DNA of 32,506 bases from Ktedonobacteria bacterium (lineage in GTDB: Bacteria; Chloroflexota; Ktedonobacteria; Ktedonobacterales; JACDGC01): the NCBI GenBank assembly GCA_027459705.1, contig DAIDHM010000234.1, positions 1 to 32,506 of the forward strand, given 5' to 3'. Of this stretch, positions 1 to 8,141 are shown piece by piece. Below the pieces are notes generated by a model that saw nothing but the letters and a program-made list of their open reading frames with translations, made no database searches and was not told where the DNA came from. Made by a program: the position numbers and the translations under genes. How positions within the stretch are numbered: the first letter of the stretch is position 1; every line of letters begins with the position of its first letter.

Positions 1-2463
1 CTGGGCACCACGTATCGGGACCGCATCGCCGGGGAGCGGCGCGCCAACCTGGAGGAGGCCATCGCCTGCTATACTCGCGCCCTCCAGGTCTACACCCGGG
101 ACGCCTACCCCGAGGACTACGCGATGACCCAGAACAACCTAGGCAACGCGTATGGGGACCGCATCGCCGGGGAGCGGCGCGCCAACCTGGAGGAGGCCAT
201 CGCCTGCTATACTCGCGCCCTCCAGGTCCGCACCCTGGCCGCCTACCCCATCAACCATCGCGATACGCTGCTCAACCTGGCGTGGACGCTGCTAGATGGC
301 GTGGCGGTGGACGCGCGCGCCCGAGGAGACGTCGCGGGGGAGCGCACGGCGCTGGAACGCGCCGCCGCTACCTATGCCGCCGCCCGCGATGCTCAGACCA
401 CTATCGGCTGGCTGGACGCCGATCCGCGCGGCCACGCCTTGACGCAGGGGGCTACCCACGCGGCGCGCGAGATGTACGCGCGCGAGGCGTGGTGCCGCTG
501 GCGGTTGGGCGATGTCCGTGGCGCCATCCTGCCGCTGGAGGCGGGGCGGGCGCAGGCGCTGGTGGAGGCGCAGACCCTCGCCGGCGTGGCGCTCACCGGC
601 GTCTGCCCGGACCACGCCGCGCGGTTCACGCGGGCGCGCGCCGACTGGGAGGCCGCGCGCGCCGGGCAGGGCGATCCCCTGGCCGCGCGCCAGGCGCTCA
701 GCGATGCGCGCGACGCCATCATCCGCCACTGCCAGCCCGCCTTCCTCCCCGCCACCCCCGCCTGGGACGAGGTGGCCTGCGCCGCCGCCCCCGACCAGGC
801 GCTGGTCTATCTGGCCGCCGTGGACGCTGGCGGGCTGCTGCTCGTCGTCCCGCCCGGCGGGGGCGACCCCTGGGGCCAGGACCTCCCGGCCCTCACCTGG
901 CAGACGGTCAACGACTGGCTGAGGACCCCCGACGCGGCGGGGAAGATCGTCGGCGGCTACCAGTACGCGCTGGGCCAGCAGGGGACGATGTTGCTCCAGT
1001 GGTGGATCATCGATCAGGGTGACGGCGACGCGGCGACCCGGGCGGCGCGGGCGGCCCTGCCCCTGCGTCAGTTGCCCGCTGCCCTCGCGCCGACATTCCC
1101 CACGCTGGGCGCCGCGTTGCGCACCATGGTCGCCGCCTGGGAGGCGGAGGCGCGACTGGATGAGGCCGATGCCCCGGAGCAGGCGGCCCAGCTCCGCGCC
1201 CGGCTCGGGATGGCGCTGGGTGAGGCGCTGGACGCGCCGTTCTTCGCCCGCGAACTGCGCTGGCATTTCCTGCAGGCCGAACTGGAGCACCTCTTGCCCC
1301 AGATCGGGACGGCGCTGGCGCAACCGCTGCGCGCGGCGCTGGACGCGCATGGGCTGGGCGATCCCTTCCAGCCCATCGCGCTGATCCCCTGCGGCCGCCT
1401 GGGCGCGCTGCCCCTCCACGCCGCCGCCGCCCGGCGCGATGCCCATGGTGACTGGCTGCCCCTGCTGGAGACCTGCGAGCTGACGGTGCAGGCGGCGGCG
1501 CGCTCGCTGGGAGTGGCGCGGACCGCGCTGGATGGCATGGCGCCCCATGGTCCCATCCTGGCGCTGGGCAATCCGGAGCCGATGGTGTTCACGATCACCC
1601 AGGCTGATGGGACGGAGGCGCGCGTCACCGCCTCACCGCTGCACTTCGCCGAGGCCGAAGCCGATGCCATCGACCTCGTCGCCGCCAGCGCCCGCCCGCC
1701 GCGTCCTCACCAGGCGCTGCTGCGGACAGCGGCGACGAAGCCGGCGTTGCTGGACCACCTGCGGCAGTACGCGCGGACCCACGCCGGCGCCTGGGTGCAG
1801 ATCGCCTCGCACGGGCACGCCGACCCCGCCAACCCGGCCCGGAGCGCGATGTTGCTGGCCGACGGCGCGGCGCTCTCCCTGCCCGAGTTGCAAAGCGGCG
1901 CGTTGCTGGCCGGCGTCCGGCTCTTCAATGCCAGTGGCTGCGTGACGGCGGTGGGGGATATCGAGACGGCTCCCGACGAGTTGGGCAGCTTCGCCGCCGG
2001 TCTGTTGCAGGCTGGCGCGGCGGCCGCCATCGCCACGCTCTGGTCGGTGGACGATATGGCTACCTTCGCCCTCATGCTGCGCTTCGCCCAGTACTTCCTC
2101 GGCAGACCCGACGGCAACCAGCGGCCGGGAGTGGACCAGCGGCCTGTGACCCCCGCCCGCGCGTTGCGCCAGGCCATCGCCTGGCTGCGGCGCGCCCCGC
2201 GCAGCGAGCTGGACGCCCTGCGCCGCGTCGCCAAGCAGCGCATCCCGACGATTCCCCAGAGCCAGGCCGGCCGCGATCTTGCCATGGACCGCGGCGCGGA
2301 CCTGGTGGATGCCGACCGCTTTGCCGCCGACCTGGTGGACCGCATGTCGGCCAAGGATGCGCTGACGCTCTTGCCGCGCATCCATCGCGCCCGGACCGAT
2401 GACGCCATCCCGCCCTGCGCGGAGGCGATCTTCTGGGCGGCGTTCGTGGTCTATGGCGCGTAA
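1..2463 (+). CDS. TPR-CHAT caspase-like protease (5' partial)
   Basis: The frame is open at base 1, so the true start lies upstream; the ATG at 124 is inside the TPR array. The visible N-terminus holds near-identical 46-residue TPR units (motif NNLGNAYGDRIAGERRANLE then EEAIACYTRALQV). A long helical and beta region follows. The C-terminal third (about 520-690 counted from the ATG at 124) is a CHAT domain, a caspase-type cysteine peptidase fold. The putative catalytic His is in VQIASHGHAD and the putative Cys in LFNASGC, followed by the typical GSFAAGLLQAGAAAAIATLW segment. CHAT proteins with TPR sensors act as regulated proteases in bacterial immunity and signalling; that role is inferred here. 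The stop is 41 bp before the next gene, so the three genes to 3746 are probably one operon. Base composition is markedly more GC-rich than the right half of the window. The CHAT assignment is strong; substrate and trigger are unknown. Confidence 0.88.
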   Translation: MGTTYRDRIAGERRANLEEAIACYTRALQVYTRDAYPEDYAMTQNNLGNAYGDRIAGERRANLEEAIACYTRALQVRTLAAYPINHRDTLLNLAWTLLDGVAVDARARGDVAGERTALERAAATYAAARDAQTTIGWLDADPRGHALTQGATHAAREMYAREAWCRWRLGDVRGAILPLEAGRAQALVEAQTLAGVALTGVCPDHAARFTRARADWEAARAGQGDPLAARQALSDARDAIIRHCQPAFLPATPAWDEVACAAAPDQALVYLAAVDAGGLLLVVPPGGGDPWGQDLPALTWQTVNDWLRTPDAAGKIVGGYQYALGQQGTMLLQWWIIDQGDGDAATRAARAALPLRQLPAALAPTFPTLGAALRTMVAAWEAEARLDEADAPEQAAQLRARLGMALGEALDAPFFARELRWHFLQAELEHLLPQIGTALAQPLRAALDAHGLGDPFQPIALIPCGRLGALPLHAAAARRDAHGDWLPLLETCELTVQAAARSLGVARTALDGMAPHGPILALGNPEPMVFTITQADGTEARVTASPLHFAEAEADAIDLVAASARPPRPHQALLRTAATKPALLDHLRQYARTHAGAWVQIASHGHADPANPARSAMLLADGAALSLPELQSGALLAGVRLFNASGCVTAVGDIETAPDELGSFAAGLLQAGAAAAIATLWSVDDMATFALMLRFAQYFLGRPDGNQRPGVDQRPVTPARALRQAIAWLRRAPRSELDALRRVAKQRIPTIPQSQAGRDLAMDRGADLVDADRFAADLVDRMSAKDALTLLPRIHRARTDDAIPPCAEAIFWAAFVVYGA
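18..228 (+). repeat. Recently duplicated TPR unit (two identical 73-bp blocks)
   Basis: Bases 18-90 and 156-228 are identical over 73 bp and lie 138 bp apart, which is 46 codons. Each codes for one TPR unit of the CHAT protein. Identity at DNA level, including silent positions, implies recent duplication or gene conversion. The array probably continues to the left of the window. Confidence 0.9.
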
Positions 2464-2504
2464 CCCTGTGATTCGTCCTGAGATTCTGGAGGAGGCCCAC
2501 GACT

Positions 2505-2864
2505 ATGGCGACATCAGCATCTTCGATCCTGGTACACGCGCTCGAACAAGCGGAAGTCCTCGCGCTGCGGGATGGCGCGGACCGCGGTCTGTTCCCGACG
2601 CCGCCCACGGCGCCCGCCCCCAACCCGGATGGCACGATCAGCTATATCGAAGACGTCGGGACGCAACTGGCCCAGGTGCAACGCTGGCTGCGCGCCAATC
2701 CCGGCCTGCTGCGCATCCTGGACGCGGGGATCCGGGACGAGGTCCGCCGCATGGAACAGCGCACGAACCGGGTGAACATCCTGACAAACCTCGGTTTCAC
2801 CGTGCTGGGGACGATCCTGGGGCTGCTCGCCCCGACCGTCCTGGCGCACTTCCTCACCCACTGA
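2505..2864 (+). CDS. Small protein with C-terminal membrane helix, CHAT-linked
   Basis: The product is 119 residues and I do not recognise a family. The start follows a strong ribosome-binding site (GGAGGAGG, about 8 bases upstream). Residues about 1-30 look helical, about 30-45 are Pro-rich, and about 50-90 form an amphipathic, charged stretch (VQRWLRANPGLLRILDAGIR). Residues about 93-117 form a hydrophobic helix (NLGFTVLGTILGLLAPTVLA) ending almost at the C-terminus, so it is a candidate tail-anchored membrane protein. It sits 41 bp after the CHAT protease and 81 bp before the next gene in the same direction. By analogy with other protease-effector pairs it could be the membrane-acting partner or substrate of the protease, but nothing in the sequence proves that. 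It is far too short to be a gasdermin. Confidence 0.7.
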   Translation: MATSASSILVHALEQAEVLALRDGADRGLFPTPPTAPAPNPDGTISYIEDVGTQLAQVQRWLRANPGLLRILDAGIRDEVRRMEQRTNRVNILTNLGFTVLGTILGLLAPTVLAHFLTH

Positions 2865-2945
2865 GTGTGACTGGTGCCGCGCCGCGCGGCTGCCCTCTCA
2901 GGACAGCCGCACGTGGCGCGCATCCATCCTGAACAGGAGGCCCAC

Positions 2946-3746
2946 ATGAACATCTTCGCCCGTGAACTGGTCGGAGTCCTGGCCAGCCATCACAAAGAAC
3001 TGAGCGATCTCTTCAAATATCGCAACGTCGATCCGCCGCGCAACATCCCGCCCAACACCGTGCTGCGGCTCAAAGCCTCGCTCGATGGCGCGAACTCGGC
3101 CACCCTGAACGTCGACCAGATCGAGTTGCTGACGGAGGAATTCGGCTTCGACGACGCCGATCTGGACCGGCTGCACGCCGCGCTGGTCGCCGAGGCGATT
3201 CGCACGCTGATCGCCGATCGCCTGGAGGCGACATTGGCGGAGCAGTTGGGCGAGCTGACGCTGACCCTGCTGCTGGAGGAGGATCCCGCCAGAGTGAAGG
3301 CGGCGAGCGAGTCATTGCTTGCCTCCGTGCGGGGTCTGCCCGATGAAGCCGCGGGGGAGCGCGTCTTGCGCGGCCTGCCGCCCATCACCGGGGAGCGCGG
3401 GACGGTCAGCGCGGCGGACGCCGCCCTCTTCGCCGCGCCCGACCCTCTGGCGGACGCGGCGGCGCTGCTGGTGGGAGCGGCGGACGCGCCCCCCTTCCGG
3501 CTGGACGTGCTGACGGCGCTCAGCGGCGCGCTGGACGCGTATGAGCTGGGCGTCCTCTGGCTGGCGATGGCGCAACGGGCGAGCGCGGCGGCGCGTGGCG
3601 GGCAGGCGGCCCAGGCGCGGGCGTACCTGGAGCGCGCGGCGCGGCTGGCACGGACCTGCCCGGAACGCGCGGACGGAACCTCCGAGCAGGCGGAGCTGCT
3701 GGAGGAAATTGCCCGCGCGCTCGTCGATGCCGCCGCCATCGGCTGA
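2946..3746 (+). CDS. Protein with N-terminal module shared with the 29996 gene; CHAT-linked
   Basis: The product is 266 residues. The ATG at 2946 is chosen because ACAGGAGG lies just upstream and because the start then matches that of the related protein at 29996. Residues 1-105 align colinearly with that protein: FAxEL near the start, RLK followed by ATL, then RL-AA exactly 20 residues after ATL. The remainder is Ala/Leu/Glu-rich and helical, with a TPR-like segment near the end (QAARAYLERAARLARTC type). A short inverted repeat (2886-2910) lies in the leader. It is third in the CHAT gene set. The module may be a protein-interaction domain linking effector and sensor proteins, as in effector-associated domains of conflict systems; that is inference. 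No catalytic motif is visible. Confidence 0.72.
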   Translation: MNIFARELVGVLASHHKELSDLFKYRNVDPPRNIPPNTVLRLKASLDGANSATLNVDQIELLTEEFGFDDADLDRLHAALVAEAIRTLIADRLEATLAEQLGELTLTLLLEEDPARVKAASESLLASVRGLPDEAAGERVLRGLPPITGERGTVSAADAALFAAPDPLADAAALLVGAADAPPFRLDVLTALSGALDAYELGVLWLAMAQRASAAARGGQAAQARAYLERAARLARTCPERADGTSEQAELLEEIARALVDAAAIG

Positions 3747-3845
3747 CGCGGCGCGCGTGGCAACGCGGCGACCAGGAGCGGACCTTCCGGCATCCGGTGG
3801 CAGTGGACCTTCCACCATTCCGACGCAGCGCGAGCTATGCCTAGC

Positions 3846-3874
3846 TTGTTTCCAGCCTCAACGCATGCTAGAAT
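3846..3874 (+). promoter_or_regulatory. Promoter of the lipoprotein gene
   Basis: TTGTTT (3846-3851) and TAGAAT (3869-3874) are separated by 17 bases. TGC precedes the -10, giving an extended -10. It lies about 95 bp before the coding start and between two groups of the palindromic repeat. Confidence 0.6.
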
Positions 3875-3967
3875 ACTGCTGCACATGGCGAAGCGACCGG
3901 GGGTGGACTGGCACCGGACCTTCCGGCATCCACCGGGGCCGGGCCATCCGGTGGCGTAGGAGAAGTG

Positions 3968-5347
3968 ATGATGACGAATGACAGAACATATGGAGATGAT
4001 CTTCCCTCAACCAAAATGCGCACAATGCGGATGGTCCACTCGCGGCGCATATTCCATCCCTGGTGGATGGTCCGCCCCCAATCCCGCAGTCTCGGAGCCG
4101 TACTCACTCTGGGCCTCATGGTGATGACCGCCTGCAATGCGAGTAGCGGCACATCCTGGACTGCCAATGGGAGCGGACCATCCGGCGCGACCCAAACACC
4201 CACCATCCAGAATGCGACTGGAGGCGAACTCCCCGCCACCGCTGTGGCCACTCCCGTCGCGACCGCTACCCCAGTACTCGACGCCATCACGCAGCTCTGG
4301 CCCACCACTGCGTTCAGCCAGATAACCCCGGCCGCGGTGAGTGGCGATCTCTCGGTGAGCGGGGTACTGAACAATGGCACACTCGTTGCCGAACGCGTCT
4401 CTCAGAGTGGTAATCAGCCGGCACCGGACCTTCCGGCCTACTCCATGCAGGTGGGCATCATCGACCCCCATACTCAACAATTTATTGCCATGGCCCAGGT
4501 GCCAGCGGGCGAGAATGCTGGGGTGAAGACCGACGGCCGCTATATCGTCTGGATGACACCAGGAGCCTATACGGGTGGCCCTGGTCCAAACATGACCAAC
4601 ATCGGGGTGATTGATACCGCAACGGGGAAATCATCGCTCATTCTCTCATCGCCAACGATGATTGCCGCCCCTAACGGCGCTTTCGCCGTCAGCCATGGCT
4701 TACTGATATGGACGCAATTTGGTGCGCTGGGAATCAGCGATCCGCATGTTACCCTGCAACTGACCAATCTCGCGAACCTTACCACTACTGTTTTCGCCGC
4801 CAATGTCCCCGCATCATCAAGCGAAGCGGCGCTCAGCTTCGCTTATCCCTATCTGTACTACGACACTACTACTTTGAGTCTGGATCTGACGAGCGGCGTC
4901 CGCGTCCTCGCCAACCTCGCGACCGGTCAACATATGGATATCGCCGCGTTGCTCACCAACTTGCATGCCAATCAATTGCACACGCAAGTGGTCGTCACCA
5001 CCGCCGGGGCCGGACCATCCGGTGGGAGCGGACCATCCGCCAATCTGTATTGGAGCAATGGCAACGACGTCAGCTATCTCTCGCTCAACAACCTCGGCGG
5101 GATTCCATCGAGCATTCCCTATGCCTGCGCCAATGGATTCGATGTCGTCGATGGCATCATCATGCTGTATGACACCGCTGGAACACGCGTATGGGATGGG
5201 ACCCACCACCTGAGCGTGCCAGTCGCAAACAATGGCATCGCGGTGACTGGTTCCAATTGGATTGCGTATCCCAACCAGCAAAGCACGAGCGCCGCGCATA
5301 CCAGCTACACAATAGTCAATATGACGAAGGTGGCCGGTGGGAGCTAA
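3968..5347 (+). CDS. Secreted lipoprotein, possible beta-propeller
   Basis: The product is about 459 residues. AGGAGA lies just upstream; the ATGs at 3968 and 3971 are both possible, and an ATG at 4067 would give a more typical short signal peptide. A hydrophobic segment (SLGAVLTLGLMVMTAC) ends in a lipobox with Cys near residue 56, so the protein should be lipid-anchored outside the membrane. A Ser/Thr/Pro-rich spacer follows. After that come repeated short beta-rich units (VGIIDPHTQQFIAM, IGVIDTATGKSSLI, LYWSNGNDVSYLSL), suggesting a WD40/TolB-like propeller. No enzyme motif is seen. Palindromic-repeat copies are translated in frame as NGSGPSGA, PAPDLPAY and AGAGPSGGSGPSAN, all in likely loops. 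It has its own promoter and converges with the mmpL gene. Confidence 0.75.
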   Translation: MMTNDRTYGDDLPSTKMRTMRMVHSRRIFHPWWMVRPQSRSLGAVLTLGLMVMTACNASSGTSWTANGSGPSGATQTPTIQNATGGELPATAVATPVATATPVLDAITQLWPTTAFSQITPAAVSGDLSVSGVLNNGTLVAERVSQSGNQPAPDLPAYSMQVGIIDPHTQQFIAMAQVPAGENAGVKTDGRYIVWMTPGAYTGGPGPNMTNIGVIDTATGKSSLILSSPTMIAAPNGAFAVSHGLLIWTQFGALGISDPHVTLQLTNLANLTTTVFAANVPASSSEAALSFAYPYLYYDTTTLSLDLTSGVRVLANLATGQHMDIAALLTNLHANQLHTQVVVTTAGAGPSGGSGPSANLYWSNGNDVSYLSLNNLGGIPSSIPYACANGFDVVDGIIMLYDTAGTRVWDGTHHLSVPVANNGIAVTGSNWIAYPNQQSTSAAHTSYTIVNMTKVAGGS

Positions 5348-5420
5348 GCATCCACAATGCGATTGCCCTGAGATGAGATCACCACGCAGTGCGCAGCTCC
5401 ACCCTAACTGGAATGCGAAG

Positions 5421-5463
5421 GGGGTGCCGGAAGGTCCGGCACCCCTGGCACCGGACCTTCCGG
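5421..5463. repeat. Opposed repeat copies forming a hairpin between convergent genes
   Basis: An inverted repeat copy (5427-5439) and a direct copy (5451-5463) lie in the 187-bp gap between the convergent lipoprotein and mmpL genes. The first copy with its flanks is a perfect inverted repeat: 11-base arms GGGGTGCCGGA/TCCGGCACCCC around AGG (5421-5445). There is no T-run on either side. It might act as a bidirectional transcription barrier. A further copy lies at 5518-5530, next to the mmpL stop. Confidence 0.7.
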
Positions 5464-5534
5464 CTTCGAGGTGAGCATGGATCATACTGCACACATGGCC
5501 GCCACATGCAGGTGGGACCGGACCATCCGGCTGG

Positions 5535-8021
5535 TCAGCGCGCCAGCGAAGGCGTCGGCGGTGTTTCCGACGAGGGATCACTCGCCGATGCGACATAATC
5601 CGGCGCACGAAGTTGGCCCGGCCACCAGTTCCAGCGGCCCAGCAACAGGACCAGGCCTGGCACCAGCAGGCCGCGCACGACGAAGGTGTCAAGCAGGACG
5701 CCAACTGCCACGCAGACGCCAAATTGGTAGAGCAACGTCAGTGGCAAAGTGGTCAGCACGGCAAAGGTACCAGCGAGGATCAGTCCCGCCGATGTGATGA
5801 CACCGCCCGTATTCCCCACCGCCACCGGCACACCCGCGGCCAGGCCGCGCCGCGACGCCTCTTCGCGGACTCGACTCATCAGGAAGATGGTATAGTCAGC
5901 CCCCAGAGCGACGAGGAAGATGAAGGTGTAGAGCGGAATGGCATAGAAGATGCCATCCTGTCCCTGGATGCGCTGGAAGAGGAAGCTACAGACGCCAATC
6001 GCCGCGAAAAAGTTGAGCGTCACCGCCGCGAGCAGGTAGAGCGGCGCGACCAGGCTGCGCAGCAACAGCGCCAGCACCAACGCCACCAGCAGCAATACGG
6101 CCGGGACGATGATGTGGGTATCGTGATTATCGCCCGCCTGTGTATCGGCCAGCAGCGATGTCTGGCCGCCAATATGCACGTCAGCGGTCGTCGTGGCGTT
6201 TGGGACCGGACCATCCGTTGCGCCAAGTTGATTCGTGTTGACGGCGTTGGTGACCGCGGTCCGCAAGGTGGGGATGCGGTCAATCGCTGGCAAGGCGTAG
6301 GGATCGTCATCGAAGACCACCGAGAACTGCACGGTCGTGTTATCGGGCGAGATGTATTGTGTGCTGGCGGCATACGCCGCGATGATCGCCGCGGTCTGCG
6401 GATCGATCACCGGGCCGCCCGGCGCTGTCGGGCTGTTGCCTGTCCCGGAGCGGATCGCGTCCTTCAAAGACGCTGGCAGATTATTGAACGCAGCCTGCAG
6501 CGTCGCGGGGTCGATGGTCGGTGCCACGCCCGCCGGACGTGTGGGGCTATCGACCGTCACGACATGCGGCACTCGCGCGATCGCCGCCGTGATGGCATCA
6601 ATCTGTGCCAGGTGCTGATAGGCATCCGCGCTGCCGCCGTGCAGTTGCAGCAGGACGGTCGTCGGGGCCAGCGTACCGGCGGGGAAATGTTGTTGTAAGA
6701 CGTTATAGCCCGTCGTCGAATCTGTCGCCAGACGGAACGAGGTCAAGAAGTTGTAGCTGCGCTGAATGCCGAGATTGCCAGCAGCCAGGATCAACAGGAA
6801 AACCACACTGCCCACGACCGCGACAATCTGATTGGAGCGCCTGGCGGCGACCCAGGTCCCCAGGCGGCCCCAGAAGCCACGCGGCACCGCCGCAGTCAGG
6901 GTCTGGGGGTCAAAACTCGCGTCATATTTGGGGACGAATGGCCAGTAGGCGGCGCGCCCCAGCCAGGCCAGCAGGGCGGGGACGAGCGTCAGGCCACCAA
7001 TCAGCATGACCACCACCACCGCCGCCAGGGTCGGTCCCAGGGACGAGTACAGCGTGATGACCGCGAAGAGCAGCGTGAGCAAAGAGAGCACGACGGTCCC
7101 CGCGCTGGATGCGATCGCTTCGCCGACCGCCAGCATGGTCGTCTGCATCGCGCGATGTTTATCCTGCGTATGGCGCAGTTCTTCGCGGTACCGTGATGCG
7201 ATAAAAATGCAGTAGTCCGTACCGGCACCGAAGAGCAAGACGGTCGCGATCGAGCTCGCCTGCTGACTTACCGGAAACCAGCCACTGTGCGCGGCGAATC
7301 CCAGAAAGGCATTCGCAACCTGCATCACCAAACCCACCGCGAAGATGGGCAGCAACGCCAGGATCGGTGAGCGGTAGACAATCAGCAAGAGCACTAATAC
7401 CAGGACGACCGTCGCCAGGGTCAGGTCGAGATTGCCCGAGGTGAAGATCGCTACGGCATCGGCCGAGATACCCGCTGGGCCAGTCAGATAGGCGTGCATC
7501 GGCGTACCAGCGATGGCGGACTGCAGATAGGCGCGGATGGTTTTGATGGAAGCGGGAAGTTGGAGGTCGTTGGCGCCACCGGGAAAATTGACGATCATCG
7601 TCATGGTCGTCTTGTCTTGCGAGATCAGCTGGCTGGCTGCCTGGGGCACGGTGAAGATCGAGACGACGCCGCTGGCATCCTGAGGATGCGGAGGGTCCGT
7701 TCCCAGTTGTGGTGAATTGAGCCAATCGCTGACCTGCTTCGCGCGAGCGTTATCCGTCGCCGAGAGGCCCTGTGGGTCAGTAAAGACCAGGATGGCCGGA
7801 ACACCCCGGCTGGATGGGAATTCTTGCAGCAGCAGGCGCGTTGCGACCTGCGAATCGGCGCTATTGGGGACCTGTTGCGCATTGTTGTTGTAGTTATTCG
7901 CCAACTTGGGTGCGGCGACCGAGAGGACGCCGATGGCGATCACCCAGACGACCATCGTGACAAATTTGCCACGGCGCGATGCGCTGAAGTTGGTCAGTCC
8001 ATGCAGGAGACGCGTGAGCAC
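5535..8021 (-). CDS. MMPL/RND-superfamily exporter
   Basis: The product is 828 residues and starts with GTG at 8021; the ribosome-binding site is not clear, with GAGGAG rather distant. The two-fold MMPL architecture is clear: a first membrane helix (VTMVVWVIAIGVLSVAA), a large extracytoplasmic domain (about 35-185), helices 2-6 with the motif GTDYCIFIASRYREEL, a second extracytoplasmic domain (about 415-620), and helices 8-12 with the second copy GADYTIFLMSRVREEA. MMPL proteins export lipids, siderophores or drugs using the proton gradient; the substrate here is unknown. One palindromic-repeat copy is translated as TDGPVPNA in the second external domain. The gene lies downstream of a TetR gene and has its own operator-like palindrome, so induction by a TetR ligand is likely. 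The C-terminus is Ser/Pro-rich. Confidence 0.9.
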   Translation of the reverse strand: MLTRLLHGLTNFSASRRGKFVTMVVWVIAIGVLSVAAPKLANNYNNNAQQVPNSADSQVATRLLLQEFPSSRGVPAILVFTDPQGLSATDNARAKQVSDWLNSPQLGTDPPHPQDASGVVSIFTVPQAASQLISQDKTTMTMIVNFPGGANDLQLPASIKTIRAYLQSAIAGTPMHAYLTGPAGISADAVAIFTSGNLDLTLATVVLVLVLLLIVYRSPILALLPIFAVGLVMQVANAFLGFAAHSGWFPVSQQASSIATVLLFGAGTDYCIFIASRYREELRHTQDKHRAMQTTMLAVGEAIASSAGTVVLSLLTLLFAVITLYSSLGPTLAAVVVVMLIGGLTLVPALLAWLGRAAYWPFVPKYDASFDPQTLTAAVPRGFWGRLGTWVAARRSNQIVAVVGSVVFLLILAAGNLGIQRSYNFLTSFRLATDSTTGYNVLQQHFPAGTLAPTTVLLQLHGGSADAYQHLAQIDAITAAIARVPHVVTVDSPTRPAGVAPTIDPATLQAAFNNLPASLKDAIRSGTGNSPTAPGGPVIDPQTAAIIAAYAASTQYISPDNTTVQFSVVFDDDPYALPAIDRIPTLRTAVTNAVNTNQLGATDGPVPNATTTADVHIGGQTSLLADTQAGDNHDTHIIVPAVLLLVALVLALLLRSLVAPLYLLAAVTLNFFAAIGVCSFLFQRIQGQDGIFYAIPLYTFIFLVALGADYTIFLMSRVREEASRRGLAAGVPVAVGNTGGVITSAGLILAGTFAVLTTLPLTLLYQFGVCVAVGVLLDTFVVRGLLVPGLVLLLGRWNWWPGQLRAPDYVASASDPSSETPPTPSLAR

Positions 8022-8086
8022 GGATAGCAGTCGCTTTCTCTCCTCGTAACGAAGAGCATAACCACCGGAATAGCCGGTGCGGCTAT

Positions 8087-8106
8087 GTTACCGATTAGTC
8101 GGTAAC
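8087..8106. promoter_or_regulatory. TetR-type operator before mmpL
   Basis: The site is a perfect inverted repeat, GTTACCGA-TTAG-TCGGTAAC, in the 120-bp gap between tetR and mmpL. Its half-site resembles that of the palindrome at 9078-9095 (TTACC), so both are probably bound by the same regulator. Read on the minus strand, TTGTTG, 17 bases, TAATCG forms a possible promoter whose -10 lies within the palindrome. Confidence 0.72.
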
Positions 8107-8141
8107 CTACAATGCAACAAAAAAAATTGCGATGACAGGGT

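Noticed and set aside
2505-2864. Gasdermin as the CHAT target
   Set aside because: The protein is 119 residues with a single terminal helix, far shorter than bacterial gasdermins and lacking their beta-rich pore domain.
5613-6698. 361-codon open frame opposite mmpL
   Set aside because: Antisense to conserved MMPL sequence; rich in Arg/Gln/His, typical of a shadow frame.
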